43,354 nucleotides of DNA from NCBI GenBank assembly GCA_964519595.1, contig CAZFJN010000011.1, positions 1 through 43,354 of the forward strand, given 5' to 3'. Under the pieces are notes generated by a model. It saw only the letters and a program-made list of their open reading frames with translations. It was not told the origin of the DNA and ran no database searches. A program made the position numbers and the translations under genes. The DNA comes from JANRKF01 sp964519595 (GTDB lineage: Bacteria; Pseudomonadota; Alphaproteobacteria; Rickettsiales; SXRF01). Below are positions 25,533 to 34,549 of this stretch, in pieces (the first letter of the stretch is position 1; every line of letters starts with the position of its first letter).

Positions 25533-26654
25533 TTATTCTGAAGTTATCCAGCCGCCGCCGAGCATTATTTCAAAATTACTGCCGCCATATGCTACACAAG
25601 CTTGCCCTGGCGATATTGCCGCTTGTGGTTCTGTAAGAGTAACTCTGGCTTTGTTGTTTGCCAGCTTTTCTATTGTTGCACAAACTCCCGGCTGAGTTGA
25701 GCGCAGTTTTACCATTATTTGCTCGCTCGGATTATGATCAGCGCCATTTAGCCAGTTGCAGTCGCGAATGATCAACTGTTTTGTAAGCAGATCTTCCTTG
25801 CTGCCGACAATTACTTGTTTTTTGAGCGCGTCGAGCTTTACCACATATAAGGCATCGCCACCGCCTATTCCAAGGCCGCGCCGTTGTCCGACTGTGTAGT
25901 TTATTATTCCGTCATGACGTCCGATTATTTCGCCATTTACATGAATAATATCACCAGGCTCAAGCGCGCCAGGACGTAATTTTTCTATAACTTTTGCATA
26001 GCCGCCGCTGGGAACAAAACAAATATCCTGAGAATCAGGTTTGTCAGCAACTTGTAGTCCAAAGCGTGCTGCTAATTTTCTTGTTTCTTCCTTGCTTTTT
26101 AAATGTCCTAGTGGAAAGCGCAGAAAATCCAGCTGTTCCTGAGTTGTGGCGAATAAAAAATAGCTTTGATCACGCGCCGGATCAGCAGCGCGGAGCATAA
26201 TGGCGGCGCTATTTTTGCCATTTTCTGTCTGGCGCTGAACATAATGTCCAGTTGCCATGCAATCTGCGCCAAGTTCGCGGGCAGTTTCCAGCAGATCTTT
26301 GAATTTAACTGACTGATTACATTTAACACAAGGAATTGGCGTTTCTCCGGCTAAATAACTATCAACAAAATCATCCATTACGCTGTTTTTGAATCTGTTT
26401 TCGTAATTCAGCACATAATGAGGAATGCCAAGAGATTCCGCAACTCTTCGCGCATCATGAATGTCTTGTCCGGCGCAACAAGCGCCTTTTTTATTGACCA
26501 TAGCGCCGTGATCATAAAGCTGTAAGGTAATGCCTACAACGTCATAGCCTTGCTCATGCAGCAGCGCCGCCACAACGGAAGAATCAACGCCGCCGGACAT
26601 TGCCACGACCACACGAGTTTTCTGTGGAGATTTACCGGAAAATAATTCGCTCAT
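25533..26654 (-). CDS. mnmA: tRNA-specific 2-thiouridylase
   Basis: Adds sulfur to U34 of Lys, Glu and Gln tRNAs. The ATP pyrophosphatase P-loop is S20-GGVDSS26. The catalytic cysteines are C109 (PIPCVKCN) and C212 (DICFVPSGGY). The ATGHYV and RDQSYFL motifs and the C-terminal beta-barrel domain are present. Length 373 aa is normal. Convergent with the PP2C gene with one base between the stops, so no separate terminator fits. Confidence 0.96.
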   Translation of the reverse strand: MSELFSGKSPQKTRVVVAMSGGVDSSVVAALLHEQGYDVVGITLQLYDHGAMVNKKGACCAGQDIHDARRVAESLGIPHYVLNYENRFKNSVMDDFVDSYLAGETPIPCVKCNQSVKFKDLLETARELGADCMATGHYVQRQTENGKNSAAIMLRAADPARDQSYFLFATTQEQLDFLRFPLGHLKSKEETRKLAARFGLQVADKPDSQDICFVPSGGYAKVIEKLRPGALEPGDIIHVNGEIIGRHDGIINYTVGQRRGLGIGGGDALYVVKLDALKKQVIVGSKEDLLTKQLIIRDCNWLNGADHNPSEQIMVKLRSTQPGVCATIEKLANNKARVTLTEPQAAISPGQACVAYGGSNFEIMLGGGWITSE

Positions 26655-26710
26655 AAAAGCGATTCACAAACTATATTTAATATTAATTCTAATAATTCGC
26701 ATAATTGGCG

Positions 26711-27430
26711 CTAGTGTTTATTGCCAACGCGCTCATCTTCAGAGCTTTTTAAATCAGCGATAATTGTTTCTCCGCCAACTGCGCGTTGTCCTTCAATAAC
26801 CAGAGCTTTCGCGCCTTGCGGCAGATAAACATCAACTCTGCTGCCAAAACGTATAATGCCAAAACGTTCGCCGGTTTTAACTGACTGACCATCCTGAAGA
26901 TCACAAATAATTCTTCTCGCCACTAATCCGGCAATCTGCACTACGGCCAGAGTTCCACCATCCGGCATGGTAATTTGAACTTCCTGCCGCTCATTTTCCT
27001 CGCTGGCCTTGTCTAAGGAAGCATTTAAGAACTTTCCGGCATGATAGCGCATCATGGTAATGCTGCCTTCAATAGGAATACGGTTTACATGCACATCAAA
27101 TACATTCAGGAAAATGCTGACGCGCACGCGCTCAGCTTCACCAAGACCAAGCTCAGCAGGCGGAGTCATTAAAACAATTTTCTGCACTACACCATCAGCC
27201 GGACTAACCACCAGCCCTTCGCGCATTGGCGTTACACGAACTGGATCACGGAAAAAATACACACACCATCCGGTTGCAATAAGTCCAAGCCATAACATAG
27301 TTGTTGAAATCAGCGAAAGCAGCAAGGTGATTATTGCAAATATAGCAATAAACATCCAGCCAGCCTGATGAATCGGAACGAAAACAGATTTAATAGTTTC
27401 CAGCAGATGATTATCTTGTTGATTAGCCAT
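26711..27430 (-). CDS. psd: Phosphatidylserine decarboxylase proenzyme
   Basis: Makes phosphatidylethanolamine. This is the short PSD type (239 aa). Self-cleavage and pyruvoyl formation should occur at G196-S197 (RFGSRVDVY); the catalytic Asp and His are D79 (SPADG) and H114 (FDVHVNR). Residues 24-60 contain two hydrophobic stretches that anchor it to the membrane. In many alphaproteobacteria psd is followed by pssA; here mnmA follows, so pssA must lie elsewhere. The leader contains a degenerate tandem repeat. Confidence 0.95.
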   Translation of the reverse strand: MANQQDNHLLETIKSVFVPIHQAGWMFIAIFAIITLLLSLISTTMLWLGLIATGWCVYFFRDPVRVTPMREGLVVSPADGVVQKIVLMTPPAELGLGEAERVRVSIFLNVFDVHVNRIPIEGSITMMRYHAGKFLNASLDKASEENERQEVQITMPDGGTLAVVQIAGLVARRIICDLQDGQSVKTGERFGIIRFGSRVDVYLPQGAKALVIEGQRAVGGETIIADLKSSEDERVGNKH

Positions 27431-27446
27431 TTTGTACCTTTTGCGG

Positions 27447-27530
27447 TTAGCAGTTATTCAGTTATTCAGTTAGCAGTTGGTAGTTATTTAGTTGGCAGTT
27501 AGCAGTTGGCAGTTATTCAGTTGGCAGTTT
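27447..27530. repeat. Degenerate tandem repeats in the psd leader
   Basis: Units of the form TTAGCAGTTATTCAG and TTGGCAGTTAGCAG repeat about six times upstream of psd. It resembles slippage-grown intergenic sequence, like the tracts before dacA and groEL. Confidence 0.75.
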
Positions 27531-27551
27531 TAAGTTAGTTATTTGCTGATT

Positions 27552-27717
27552 TATACTCATTACACTTGAAGAGTTGGTATTTATTCCAAGTATTTTTGTT
27601 CAATATATGAGATAAAAATCGAAGGAATACTTATTGATATTTCAAGATTTTTATCTCATATAGTGAACAATAAAAACGAAGTGAAGAAATAGCAACTCTT
27701 CAAGTGTAATGAGTATA
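27552..27717. repeat. Nested palindromic element 2
   Basis: The outer arms at 27552-27576 and 27693-27717 are perfect 25 bp inverted copies. Inner arms at 27605-27620 and 27646-27661 are perfect 16 bp inverted copies, and TTGTTCA/TGAACAA sits between the two pairs. The 166 bp element can fold almost fully into one long hairpin. Same architecture as 1907-2094 and 28612-28800 but a different sequence. Confidence 0.9.
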
Positions 27718-27840
27718 TATTGAACTGCTCTTTATACTATTACGATGTTGCTTGCAAATAAACAAAAAGATAAGAATAAAATATAAAGATAAAAGATTAG
27801 AAAAAGCATCAGAGATCAGAAAAAGCATCAGAAAATTGTT

Positions 27841-28449
27841 ATGCGGACATTTTATATAGCTTCATCTCTTTTTATTCTGCTGATATTATGGCTGGTTAAT
27901 AAGCCGATTGAAAGCAATCAACAAATTGCGCGTGAATTTCAGGATGCAGAAATATCCTACCGCGAGAAAAGTTTTGATTATTCAATGGATAATCTTAAAT
28001 CAGGACAATTTCATGACTGGGCAGTCGCCGGAGTAAATGGTCGCATTGCTGCGGGCGATTTATATACCAGCAAACAGAAAATATCCTGCCGTAATTATGT
28101 AGAAGTATCACGAACGCATGAAGCTCAGAAGGTTGAATCAGGAATTGCCTGTAAGCGTGCTGATAAATCAGGATGGTGTCGCGTAAAAATCGGCGATCCG
28201 GAAAGCTGCGCTCTCGAAAATACAGAATCTGCTCTGGCCAAACGTCTGCGCTTTAGCATCATGCAAGGCAATCAAACAATTGATAACGCCACCGGAAAAC
28301 ACGTAAACATCAACAGCAATAATTTAACGCCTTCCGCGCCAACTAACATAACCATCCCTTCGCTTGGACCATTGCCGGAAATAAAATCCCCTGATTTTGA
28401 TCCTGCCGACCTCCGCCCGCCAATGCCGTGGGACAGTAATCAAAAGTGA
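27841..28449 (+). CDS. Exported protein with surface-antigen-like cysteine region
   Basis: A 202-aa protein with an N-terminal hydrophobic segment (residues 4-19, YIASSLFILLILWLV) followed by a polar periplasmic part. The central block has a WAVAGVNGRIAAGDLYTS stretch, then SCRNYVEV, an SGIACKR turn and SGWCRV. This recalls the C-terminal domain of 17-kDa rickettsial surface antigens (CREY ... GTAC ... DGSW), though it is weak and carries an extra Cys. The C-terminal 60 residues are Pro/Asn-rich. No lipobox is seen. The family assignment is tentative. It is a single gene divergent from psd. Confidence 0.7.
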   Translation: MRTFYIASSLFILLILWLVNKPIESNQQIAREFQDAEISYREKSFDYSMDNLKSGQFHDWAVAGVNGRIAAGDLYTSKQKISCRNYVEVSRTHEAQKVESGIACKRADKSGWCRVKIGDPESCALENTESALAKRLRFSIMQGNQTIDNATGKHVNINSNNLTPSAPTNITIPSLGPLPEIKSPDFDPADLRPPMPWDSNQK

Positions 28450-28477
28450 AATATTCGATTTTTACAGAATGTTTTGC

Positions 28478-28526
28478 AGCATCTTTTACAACATTTTTTA
28501 CACATCTTTTACACATCTTTTACAGC
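28478..28526. repeat. Tandem CATCTTTTACA repeats
   Basis: Four imperfect units of 11-13 bases (GCATCTTTTACA, ACATTTTTTACA, CATCTTTTACA, CATCTTTTACA) follow the surface-antigen-like gene. Confidence 0.75.
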
Positions 28527-28611
28527 ATGATATTAGGCATATAGAGCTAAAATCAAGGTAACATATTGTAATAAAACAAATGTACATTTGTACAAATGTA
28601 CATTTTAAAAT

Positions 28612-28800
28612 TATAATATTTCGCAATCAACAAGTTGATTGCATTACGCTGGCTTCCGTCTTCGCTAAAGCTACGGCGAGACGAGTCGCCGCGCAAAACC
28701 GCTGCTTTCGGCAGCGATTTTGATATCATTTTGCGATATATTGATCGCAAAATGGTATTATACTATTTCGCAATCAATATATTGATTGTGAAATATTATC
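28612..28800. repeat. Nested palindromic element 3
   Basis: Outer arms at 28612-28642 and 28770-28800 match as inverted copies at about 26 of 31 positions, and each arm is itself a hairpin (GCAATCAA-CAAG-TTGATTGC on the left, CAATCAATATATTGATTG on the right). Between them lie CGTCTTCGC/GCGAGACG, CGCTGC-TTTC-GGCAGCG and a stem of ATTTTGCGAT with ATCGCAAAAT. CCGTCTTCGC is also present in the tRNA-abutting repeats. Confidence 0.85.
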
Positions 28801-28881
28801 AGTGAAGAAATTTCCGGGAAGAAATTTCCGGCAATCAGGGGGAAATGCGCTGAGAAGCTGTTGAAAATGCGTTTAAGGGCG

Positions 28882-29763
28882 CTATGGATTTTCAACCAGG
28901 TTTTTGTAACTTTGCATTAATTTTATGGTTATTGCTCCGACATTGAATTTTTGTTCGCCAATTCTGCCAATTGGCGTTACTTCTGCCGCAGTTCCGGTTA
29001 GGAAGGCTTCGCTGGCGGTTTTTATTTCCTCCAGCTTGATATGTCGTTCGACAACTTTAATGCCGCTGCTGGCTGCTAATTCCATAACAGTACGGCGCGT
29101 TATTCCGTTTAGGAAACAATCCGGCGTTGGCGTATGTAATTCGCCATTGAAAACAAAAAACAAATTAGCGCCTGTAGCCTCGGCGATATAGCCGCGGTAA
29201 TCAAGCATCAGCGCGTCATTAAATCCTTCATTTTCCGCTTCATGTTTGCTTAAGGTGCAGATCATGTATAATCCGGCGGCTTTACTGGCAGTTGGCGCAG
29301 TATTAGGGGCAGGACGCGCCCAGTTGGAAATTTTAAGATTTAAGCCTTTTTCCCTCGCTTCCTGAGAAAAATAGCTTGGCCATTCCCAGGCGGCTATTGC
29401 CACATGAATTTTTGTTGCTTGCGCTGAAATTGCCATCATCTCACTACCGCGCCAGGCAACCGGACGCAGATAACCATTTATTATATTATTTTTTTTCAGC
29501 ACAGCTTTCTTCGCTTCATCAAGCTCGGCAACTGAATATGGTATTTTAAAACCGAGCATTGTGGCTGAATCATGAAGGCGCTGCGAATGTTCGCGGCATT
29601 TAAAAATATTGCCATTATAAGAGCGTTCACCTTCAAAAACACAAGAAGCATAATGCAAACCGTGCGTCAACACATGCAATTTCGCCTCGCGCCAGGGAAT
29701 CATCTCGCCGTTAAACCATATAAAACCATCTCGATCATCAAAAGGAATTATCGCCATTATCAA
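28882..29763 (-). CDS. ilvE: Branched-chain amino acid aminotransferase
   Basis: PLP enzyme of fold type IV that makes Leu, Ile and Val from their keto acids. Landmarks are FEGERSYNG near residue 45, LRPVAWRGSE, the PLP lysine in ASKAAGLY near residue 165, EATGANLFFV and FLTGTAAEVTPI. Length 293 aa is normal for the short bacterial form. The first three residues (MIM) leave the start uncertain by two codons. It lies 23 bases after pgeF on the same strand, so the two are probably co-transcribed. Confidence 0.94.
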   Translation of the reverse strand: MIMAIIPFDDRDGFIWFNGEMIPWREAKLHVLTHGLHYASCVFEGERSYNGNIFKCREHSQRLHDSATMLGFKIPYSVAELDEAKKAVLKKNNIINGYLRPVAWRGSEMMAISAQATKIHVAIAAWEWPSYFSQEAREKGLNLKISNWARPAPNTAPTASKAAGLYMICTLSKHEAENEGFNDALMLDYRGYIAEATGANLFFVFNGELHTPTPDCFLNGITRRTVMELAASSGIKVVERHIKLEEIKTASEAFLTGTAAEVTPIGRIGEQKFNVGAITIKLMQSYKNLVENP

Positions 29764-29786
29764 ATCTCTTTTATTATTTTATTTTA

Positions 29787-30548
29787 TTACATTTCGCTGA
29801 TAGCAATCATGGAAATTTGTCTACCATAGTTTTTTTCGCCATTTGCCATTGTGCGACGATAGCTGAAAAACTCTGTATCGTCCAGATATGTATCGCGTTT
29901 TATTTGTCCGATTGTTGATATTTGCAAATCTTGCAGATTTTTTCTGGCATATTCAGGAAGGTTAAATAAATAATGTCCGGCATTTGCCGAAGCTTTAAAA
30001 AACACCTTGTTGGCAGCGTCTTCTTTTATAAATAAAGCAAAAAAATCATTGCTGACTTCGTATGAATCTTGCTGAATAGAAGGTCCGATTGCGGCGATTA
30101 TATCCTCTGCGCCTAGTTTACGCATTGCCTGCACTGTCGCTTTAAGAATTCCAGCTAAAGCGCCGCGCCAGCCGGCATGAGCCGCGCCGACAATGCGCCG
30201 TTTGTGATCAGCGAACAAAACCGGCAGACAATCGGCGGTTAATACGCCAATTGCGATATTGCTTCTGGTAGTTACTATCGCATCTGCCTGCGGAGAATTC
30301 TGCCATGACCAGGCGGAATCGGCAATTATCACCTCGGAACTATGAATTTGCGAACAAGTTATAAGTGGAGATGATATTCCAGCTGATAAACAGGCGATAA
30401 GGCGATTTTCGCTTACTGCATCATGATTATCGCCAGAACCATAACCACAATTCAGCGAGCTATAAATTCCCTTGCTAACACCGCCTTTGCGGCCAAAAAA
30501 GCCATGCTGTAAATGCGCTGCTGCTGATAATTCAGGACAAAGCCACAC
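29787..30548 (-). CDS. pgeF: Laccase-domain purine nucleoside phosphorylase/peptidoglycan editing factor
   Basis: A 253-aa YfiH/PgeF family protein. The metal site is H69 (QIHS), C107 (ADCLPV) and H124 (AHAGWRG), the canonical His-Cys-His set; IGPSIQQDSYEV is also typical. Members have been described as adenosine/purine nucleoside phosphorylases and as factors that prevent L-Ser misincorporation in peptidoglycan. It precedes ilvE by 23 bases. Confidence 0.93.
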   Translation of the reverse strand: MWLCPELSAAAHLQHGFFGRKGGVSKGIYSSLNCGYGSGDNHDAVSENRLIACLSAGISSPLITCSQIHSSEVIIADSAWSWQNSPQADAIVTTRSNIAIGVLTADCLPVLFADHKRRIVGAAHAGWRGALAGILKATVQAMRKLGAEDIIAAIGPSIQQDSYEVSNDFFALFIKEDAANKVFFKASANAGHYLFNLPEYARKNLQDLQISTIGQIKRDTYLDDTEFFSYRRTMANGEKNYGRQISMIAISEM

Positions 30549-30584
30549 TGTTTTCTGCCTTTTATTTTTTATTTTTTTCAGTTT

Positions 30585-31130
30585 TTAATTTTCTTCCCAG
30601 TTTTGTGGAGTGATTTCCTGCTGCTCATTGTTTTGTTTTGCTTCTGCTGCATAGCCCATTGTGATGAAACTAGGCAAGGCACTAGGATTTACATTCAAAA
30701 CTTCTTCAACAGTTGAAGATGTTGCTGGCGCTAAATATTCAGCCGCAGCAATTGGCGGCGAATTATTTGCCGCATATTGTTCTCTGCCGTTTTGTTCGCC
30801 AGCAGCTTGCTCTGATGAATTTTGTTCGTTTGAATTTGTGTGATTACTGCGTGGACGATAACCATCTTCCATCATCATCCGGTAACAATGATCAGCATGT
30901 TGGAAATAATATTCCGCCATTACGCGATCGCCGGAAGAGAGAGAATCACGCGCCTGGCCAAGATATTTTTCGCGCAATTGTGAATAGTTTTTGCGCGGAC
31001 GATTATTATTATTTCCATATGAACCGCCGCTATTGCGCCGTTGGCTGCCGCCGCCATGTCCGGAATTATGTCCGCCGCCATTATTGTGATGTTGCTTGCC
31101 GCCGCTATTTTGCATTGATTTTCTACGCAT
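30585..31130 (-). CDS. DUF4167 domain protein
   Basis: A 181-aa basic protein of the alphaproteobacterial DUF4167 family. The N-terminal 45 residues are low-complexity Gly/His/Asn/Arg. The conserved block is KNYSQLREKYLGQARDSLS, SGDRVMAEYYFQHADHCYRMM (residues ~48-88). The C-terminal half is Asn/Gln/Glu-rich and probably disordered. It lies between prmC and pgeF, its usual neighbourhood next to prmC in this class. An RNA-related role is often supposed but not shown here. Confidence 0.9.
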   Translation of the reverse strand: MRRKSMQNSGGKQHHNNGGGHNSGHGGGSQRRNSGGSYGNNNNRPRKNYSQLREKYLGQARDSLSSGDRVMAEYYFQHADHCYRMMMEDGYRPRSNHTNSNEQNSSEQAAGEQNGREQYAANNSPPIAAAEYLAPATSSTVEEVLNVNPSALPSFITMGYAAEAKQNNEQQEITPQNWEEN

Positions 31131-31215
31131 GAAACCGTCCCTTTTGAATTTGCAGTAATTTTTTTTATCTCATTTAATCGTCTTATCTAAGTTATATTAT
31201 CTTAGTCTAACTATT

Positions 31216-32067
31216 TTATTTAATAATTGCTACACAGCGCTCAATGCCAGCCAGATCGCAAGCTGTGCCTGCTATTTTAAGGCCATTTGCTTCTGCTATA
31301 GCAGCAATTTCTTTTGCCTGTCCTGCTCCGGATTCCAACAAAACCACTGCCTCTTTTGCCATTAAAGACGGTAAAAGGCTGATGATTGTGCGGTAACATT
31401 CCAGTCCGCTGTTTCCTCCGTCTAATGCCTGCCTTGGCTCATACAGAGCAACATCAGGAGCAAGCTGATCAATATGATCACTTACTATATATGGCGGATT
31501 GCATAATATAACATTCCATACACCTTTTATTTGTGAATTCCAATTTATTTGTGAATTCCAATCACATTTTTTAAAATCAGCGCGCGCGGAGAAACCAAGT
31601 AAATCACTATTTTTACGCGCTATATCAATCGCTTGCTCGCTAATATCAATTCCAGTTCCTTGCGCTTGCGGATATTCAGAAAGTGCTGATAGCAGCAGGC
31701 AGCCACTGCCAGTTCCCAGATCAAGAATCTGCAAAGGAAGGCCGCGATTAGGCTGAATCTGTAATAATGTTTCAATAAGAGTTTCACTATCAGGCCGCGG
31801 CGTTAGAGTATGTTTGTTGACCAGAAATTCCATTCCCCAGAATTCACGTTTTCCGAGTATTTGCGAAACCGGCTCAAAAGCGGCGCGACGAGAAATTAAT
31901 TCCTGAAATTCCTGATCCTGCGCGGTGTTTATCGTGATTTCATCGCGCAGCAACATCTCCTCGCGTGAGATATTCAAAACATGTGCGAGCAGCAATTGCG
32001 CGTCAAGCTTGGCGCTGCTGATTCCTGATTTTTCGAGAATATGAACTGCCTGTTGCAACAATTTCAT
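31216..32067 (-). CDS. prmC: Release factor glutamine methyltransferase
   Basis: Methylates the GGQ glutamine of release factors; its likely substrate prfA is directly upstream. The SAM site is LDLGTGSGCLLL and the catalytic motif is NPPY (CNPPYIV). The N-terminal helical domain (residues 1-75) is normal. Between the two motifs is an in-frame six-residue duplication (NWNSQI next to DWNSQI) caused by an 18 bp tandem repeat at 31526-31561. Eight bases separate it from prfA. Confidence 0.94.
   Translation of the reverse strand: MKLLQQAVHILEKSGISSAKLDAQLLLAHVLNISREEMLLRDEITINTAQDQEFQELISRRAAFEPVSQILGKREFWGMEFLVNKHTLTPRPDSETLIETLLQIQPNRGLPLQILDLGTGSGCLLLSALSEYPQAQGTGIDISEQAIDIARKNSDLLGFSARADFKKCDWNSQINWNSQIKGVWNVILCNPPYIVSDHIDQLAPDVALYEPRQALDGGNSGLECYRTIISLLPSLMAKEAVVLLESGAGQAKEIAAIAEANGLKIAGTACDLAGIERCVAIIK
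31526..31561 (-). repeat. Perfect 18-bp tandem duplication inside prmC
   Basis: TTTATTTGTGAATTCCAA occurs twice without a gap (31526-31543 and 31544-31561). It adds six residues just before the NPPY motif and keeps the frame. The lack of divergence suggests it is recent. Confidence 0.95.
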
Positions 32068-32075
32068 TGCATAAT

Positions 32076-33143
32076 CTAACTGATTTCCGAGAGTTTTTTT
32101 GCCTGATCATCAGCAATCAAAGCATCAACAAATTCAATAAGGCCACTGCCGGACATTACCGTTTCAATATTGTAAGTTGTGAGGTTGATACGATGGTCAG
32201 TTACCCGGCTTTGCGGAAAATTATATGTGCGAATACGTTCGCTGCGGTCGCCGCTGCCGACTTGCTCCTTGCGGCTGGCGGCGCGTTCATTGGCAAGTTT
32301 CTCGCGTTCTGCTTCGTAAAGTCTGGCACGCAGAACCTTAAGCGCCTTGGCTTTATTTTTATGCTGTGATTTTTCATCCTGTTGCGAAACGGTAACTCCG
32401 GTTGGAATATGCACAATGCGAACTGCGGAATCTGTAGTATTTACGCTTTGTCCGCCTGGACCGGAAGCGCGGAAAACATCAATTCGCAGATCTTTTTCTT
32501 CGATTTTAATATCAACTTCCTCAGCTTCCGGAAGAACGGCAACAGTTGCTGCGGAGGTATGAATTCGTCCTTGCGTTTCAGTTGTCGGAACACGCTGAAC
32601 GCGGTGAACTCCTGATTCAAATTTCAGCTTGGCAAAGACATTATTGCCGCTTATTTCCGCGCTGGCTTCTTTATAACCGCCGACCGCGCCGTCGGAAATA
32701 GAAAGAACTTCAAAACGCCAGCCCTGAGTTGCCGCGTATTTCTGATACATGCGAAATAAATCAGCGGCAAAAAGCGCCGCCTCATCGCCGCCAGTTCCGG
32801 CACGTACTTCCAGAATAGCGTTTTTCTCGTCAGCAGAATCTTTAGGCAGCAGCGCAATCTGCACCTTGCGCGTCAGCTCCGGCAGAGTTTTTTGCAGCTC
32901 ATGCATTTCTTCATTGGCAAGGCTTCGCATTTCCTGATCACAAGCAGGATCAGCAATCATTGCCTGAATATCCGCAATAGCGCGTTGTGTTTTCTGATAT
33001 TCCTGAATTATTTCCACAATTGGCGTTAAATCGGAATATTCTTTGGAAATTTTCTGAAACTCACTGCCGGCGGCATTATTCATAGCATCACGCAATTCAT
33101 CATGACGGCGTACAAGCATTTCCAATCTGTCATCAAAATTCAT
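32076..33143 (-). CDS. prfA: Peptide chain release factor 1
   Basis: Terminates translation at UAA and UAG. The stop-codon reading tripeptide is of the RF1 PxT type (RVPTTETQGRIHTSA), not the SPF of RF2. The GGQ peptidyl-hydrolysis motif is in ASGPGGQSVNTTDS. Length 355 aa is standard. It overlaps hisS by four bases and precedes prmC, forming the block hisS-prfA-prmC-DUF4167. Confidence 0.96.
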   Translation of the reverse strand: MNFDDRLEMLVRRHDELRDAMNNAAGSEFQKISKEYSDLTPIVEIIQEYQKTQRAIADIQAMIADPACDQEMRSLANEEMHELQKTLPELTRKVQIALLPKDSADEKNAILEVRAGTGGDEAALFAADLFRMYQKYAATQGWRFEVLSISDGAVGGYKEASAEISGNNVFAKLKFESGVHRVQRVPTTETQGRIHTSAATVAVLPEAEEVDIKIEEKDLRIDVFRASGPGGQSVNTTDSAVRIVHIPTGVTVSQQDEKSQHKNKAKALKVLRARLYEAEREKLANERAASRKEQVGSGDRSERIRTYNFPQSRVTDHRINLTTYNIETVMSGSGLIEFVDALIADDQAKKLSEIS

Positions 33144-34426
33144 GTATTATTCTCCGCCGGACGATTCTTTCCCTGTAATTTATCAACTATAAAATCGCGG
33201 GAAATTTTTTCCTGTGTACCATTTTGCATGTCTCTTACTGTAAGCTGATTAGTTGCTATTTCCTCCTCGCCAAGAAGCACCACGTGTGATACGGCGGCTT
33301 TTTCAGCGCGTTTCATTTTTTTTCCGACATTGCCGCGTGTTATAAGCTCAGTGGAAATTCCCTGTTGCCGTAAATGATTTGTAAGAATTAAGGCAGCGTG
33401 TATTTGCGCTGAATCTACTGGAATTACGGCAACTCGTTGTTGTTTTGCGCTGTTGAGCGGAATATTGACCGCCTCGCTAAGCGCCAGCAATCTTTCAATT
33501 CCGGCGGCGAATCCAACGCCGCTTATATCATTGCCGCCGAGGAGCTTAACTAAACCATCATAACGTCCGCCGGCAAGTATAGTGCCTTGCGCGCCGAGCT
33601 GGTCAGTTGTGAATTCAAAAACCGTATGTGAATAATAATCAAGGCCGCGAACCAGCTGATGATTTTCGACAAAATTTATGTTAAGAGCGGCAAGAGATGA
33701 TTTAACCGCGGAATAGAAATCAGCGCATTGCGCGGTTAAATATTCGCCTAAAACTGGCGAGGCGGCGATTATTTTACGGTCATTTTCATCTTTTGAATCG
33801 AGAATTCGCAGCGGATTTTTCTCCAGGCGAATGCGGCTTTCTTCCGAGAGATTATTGCGATTATCATTCATGTATGAAACCAAGGCAGCGCGATATTTAT
33901 TTCTGCTTTCCTGATCGCCAAGCGAGTTTATTTCCAGCTTTACAAAATCTATAAGGCCGCAAGCGGATAATAGCTGCGCGGCCATAGCGATTATTTCAAC
34001 ATCATACAACGCATCATCGCCAGCGCCTAAAAGTTCCGCGCCGAGTTGATGAAACTGCCGCATTCGGCCTTTTTGCGGTCGCTCATAGCGAAAGGCCGCG
34101 CCGTGGTAAAAAACTTTAAAAGGCAGATTTTCCTGTAATCCATTTGAGATAAAAGCGCGAACAATTCCGGCAGTGAATTCCGGACGCAAGGTCAGAGATT
34201 CGCCACCGCGGTCGGTAAAGCTGTATGTTTCTTTATTCACCACATCTGATGAATCGCCAAGGCTACGGTGAAAAACCTCGGAAAATTCAAAAATCGGCGT
34301 AGCTATTTCCTCATAACCATAAAGGGCAAATACGCGCTCGGCCTTTTTTATTATTTCTTTTCTGCGCGCCGATTCTTCCGGCAATATATCATGTGTGCCG
34401 CGCGCCGGCTGGAGTTTAATGCTCAT
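33140..34426 (-). CDS. hisS: Histidyl-tRNA synthetase
   Basis: Class II synthetase. Motif 1/2 landmarks are TLRPEFTAGIVRAF and FRYERPQKGRMRQFHQLGAE; the histidine-specific LVRGLDYYSHTVFEF and the motif 3 region GGRYDGLV with GFAAGIERL are intact. The C-terminal anticodon domain is present. Length 428 aa is standard. It starts the hisS-prfA-prmC run; the AT-rich 123 bp before it hold repeats of TAATATGATTATTTTAT type. Confidence 0.96.
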   Translation of the reverse strand: MSIKLQPARGTHDILPEESARRKEIIKKAERVFALYGYEEIATPIFEFSEVFHRSLGDSSDVVNKETYSFTDRGGESLTLRPEFTAGIVRAFISNGLQENLPFKVFYHGAAFRYERPQKGRMRQFHQLGAELLGAGDDALYDVEIIAMAAQLLSACGLIDFVKLEINSLGDQESRNKYRAALVSYMNDNRNNLSEESRIRLEKNPLRILDSKDENDRKIIAASPVLGEYLTAQCADFYSAVKSSLAALNINFVENHQLVRGLDYYSHTVFEFTTDQLGAQGTILAGGRYDGLVKLLGGNDISGVGFAAGIERLLALSEAVNIPLNSAKQQRVAVIPVDSAQIHAALILTNHLRQQGISTELITRGNVGKKMKRAEKAAVSHVVLLGEEEIATNQLTVRDMQNGTQEKISRDFIVDKLQGKNRPAENNT

Positions 34427-34549
34427 TTTCCTGATTCCGTATATTTTTTTATAATATTTTATAATATGATTATTTTATTATGATTATTCTGTAATAATAT
34501 GATTATTTTATAAAACAATAATATGATTCTTTTATAAAACGATTCTTTA

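Larger units (their letters stand above)
27431..27840. other. Divergent intergenic region with repeats
   Basis: These 410 bases separate psd from a divergent surface-antigen-like gene. They hold a degenerate tandem repeat (27447-27530) and a nested palindrome (27552-27717), followed by AT-rich sequence with repeats of AGAAAAAGCATCAGA near 27797-27830. No gene is seen. Confidence 0.7.
28450..28881. other. Intergenic region with tandem repeat and palindrome
   Basis: These 432 bases contain a tandem repeat of CATCTTTTACA type at 28478-28526, the near-palindrome ATGTACATTTGTACAAATGTACAT at about 28580-28603, and nested palindromic element 3 at 28612-28800. No gene or RNA is recognised. Converging genes on both sides suggest it acts as a shared 3' region. 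Confidence 0.7.

Noticed and set aside
27447..27530. Possible CRISPR array in the psd leader repeats
   Set aside because: Units are short, contiguous and degenerate with no unique spacers, and no cas gene is present.
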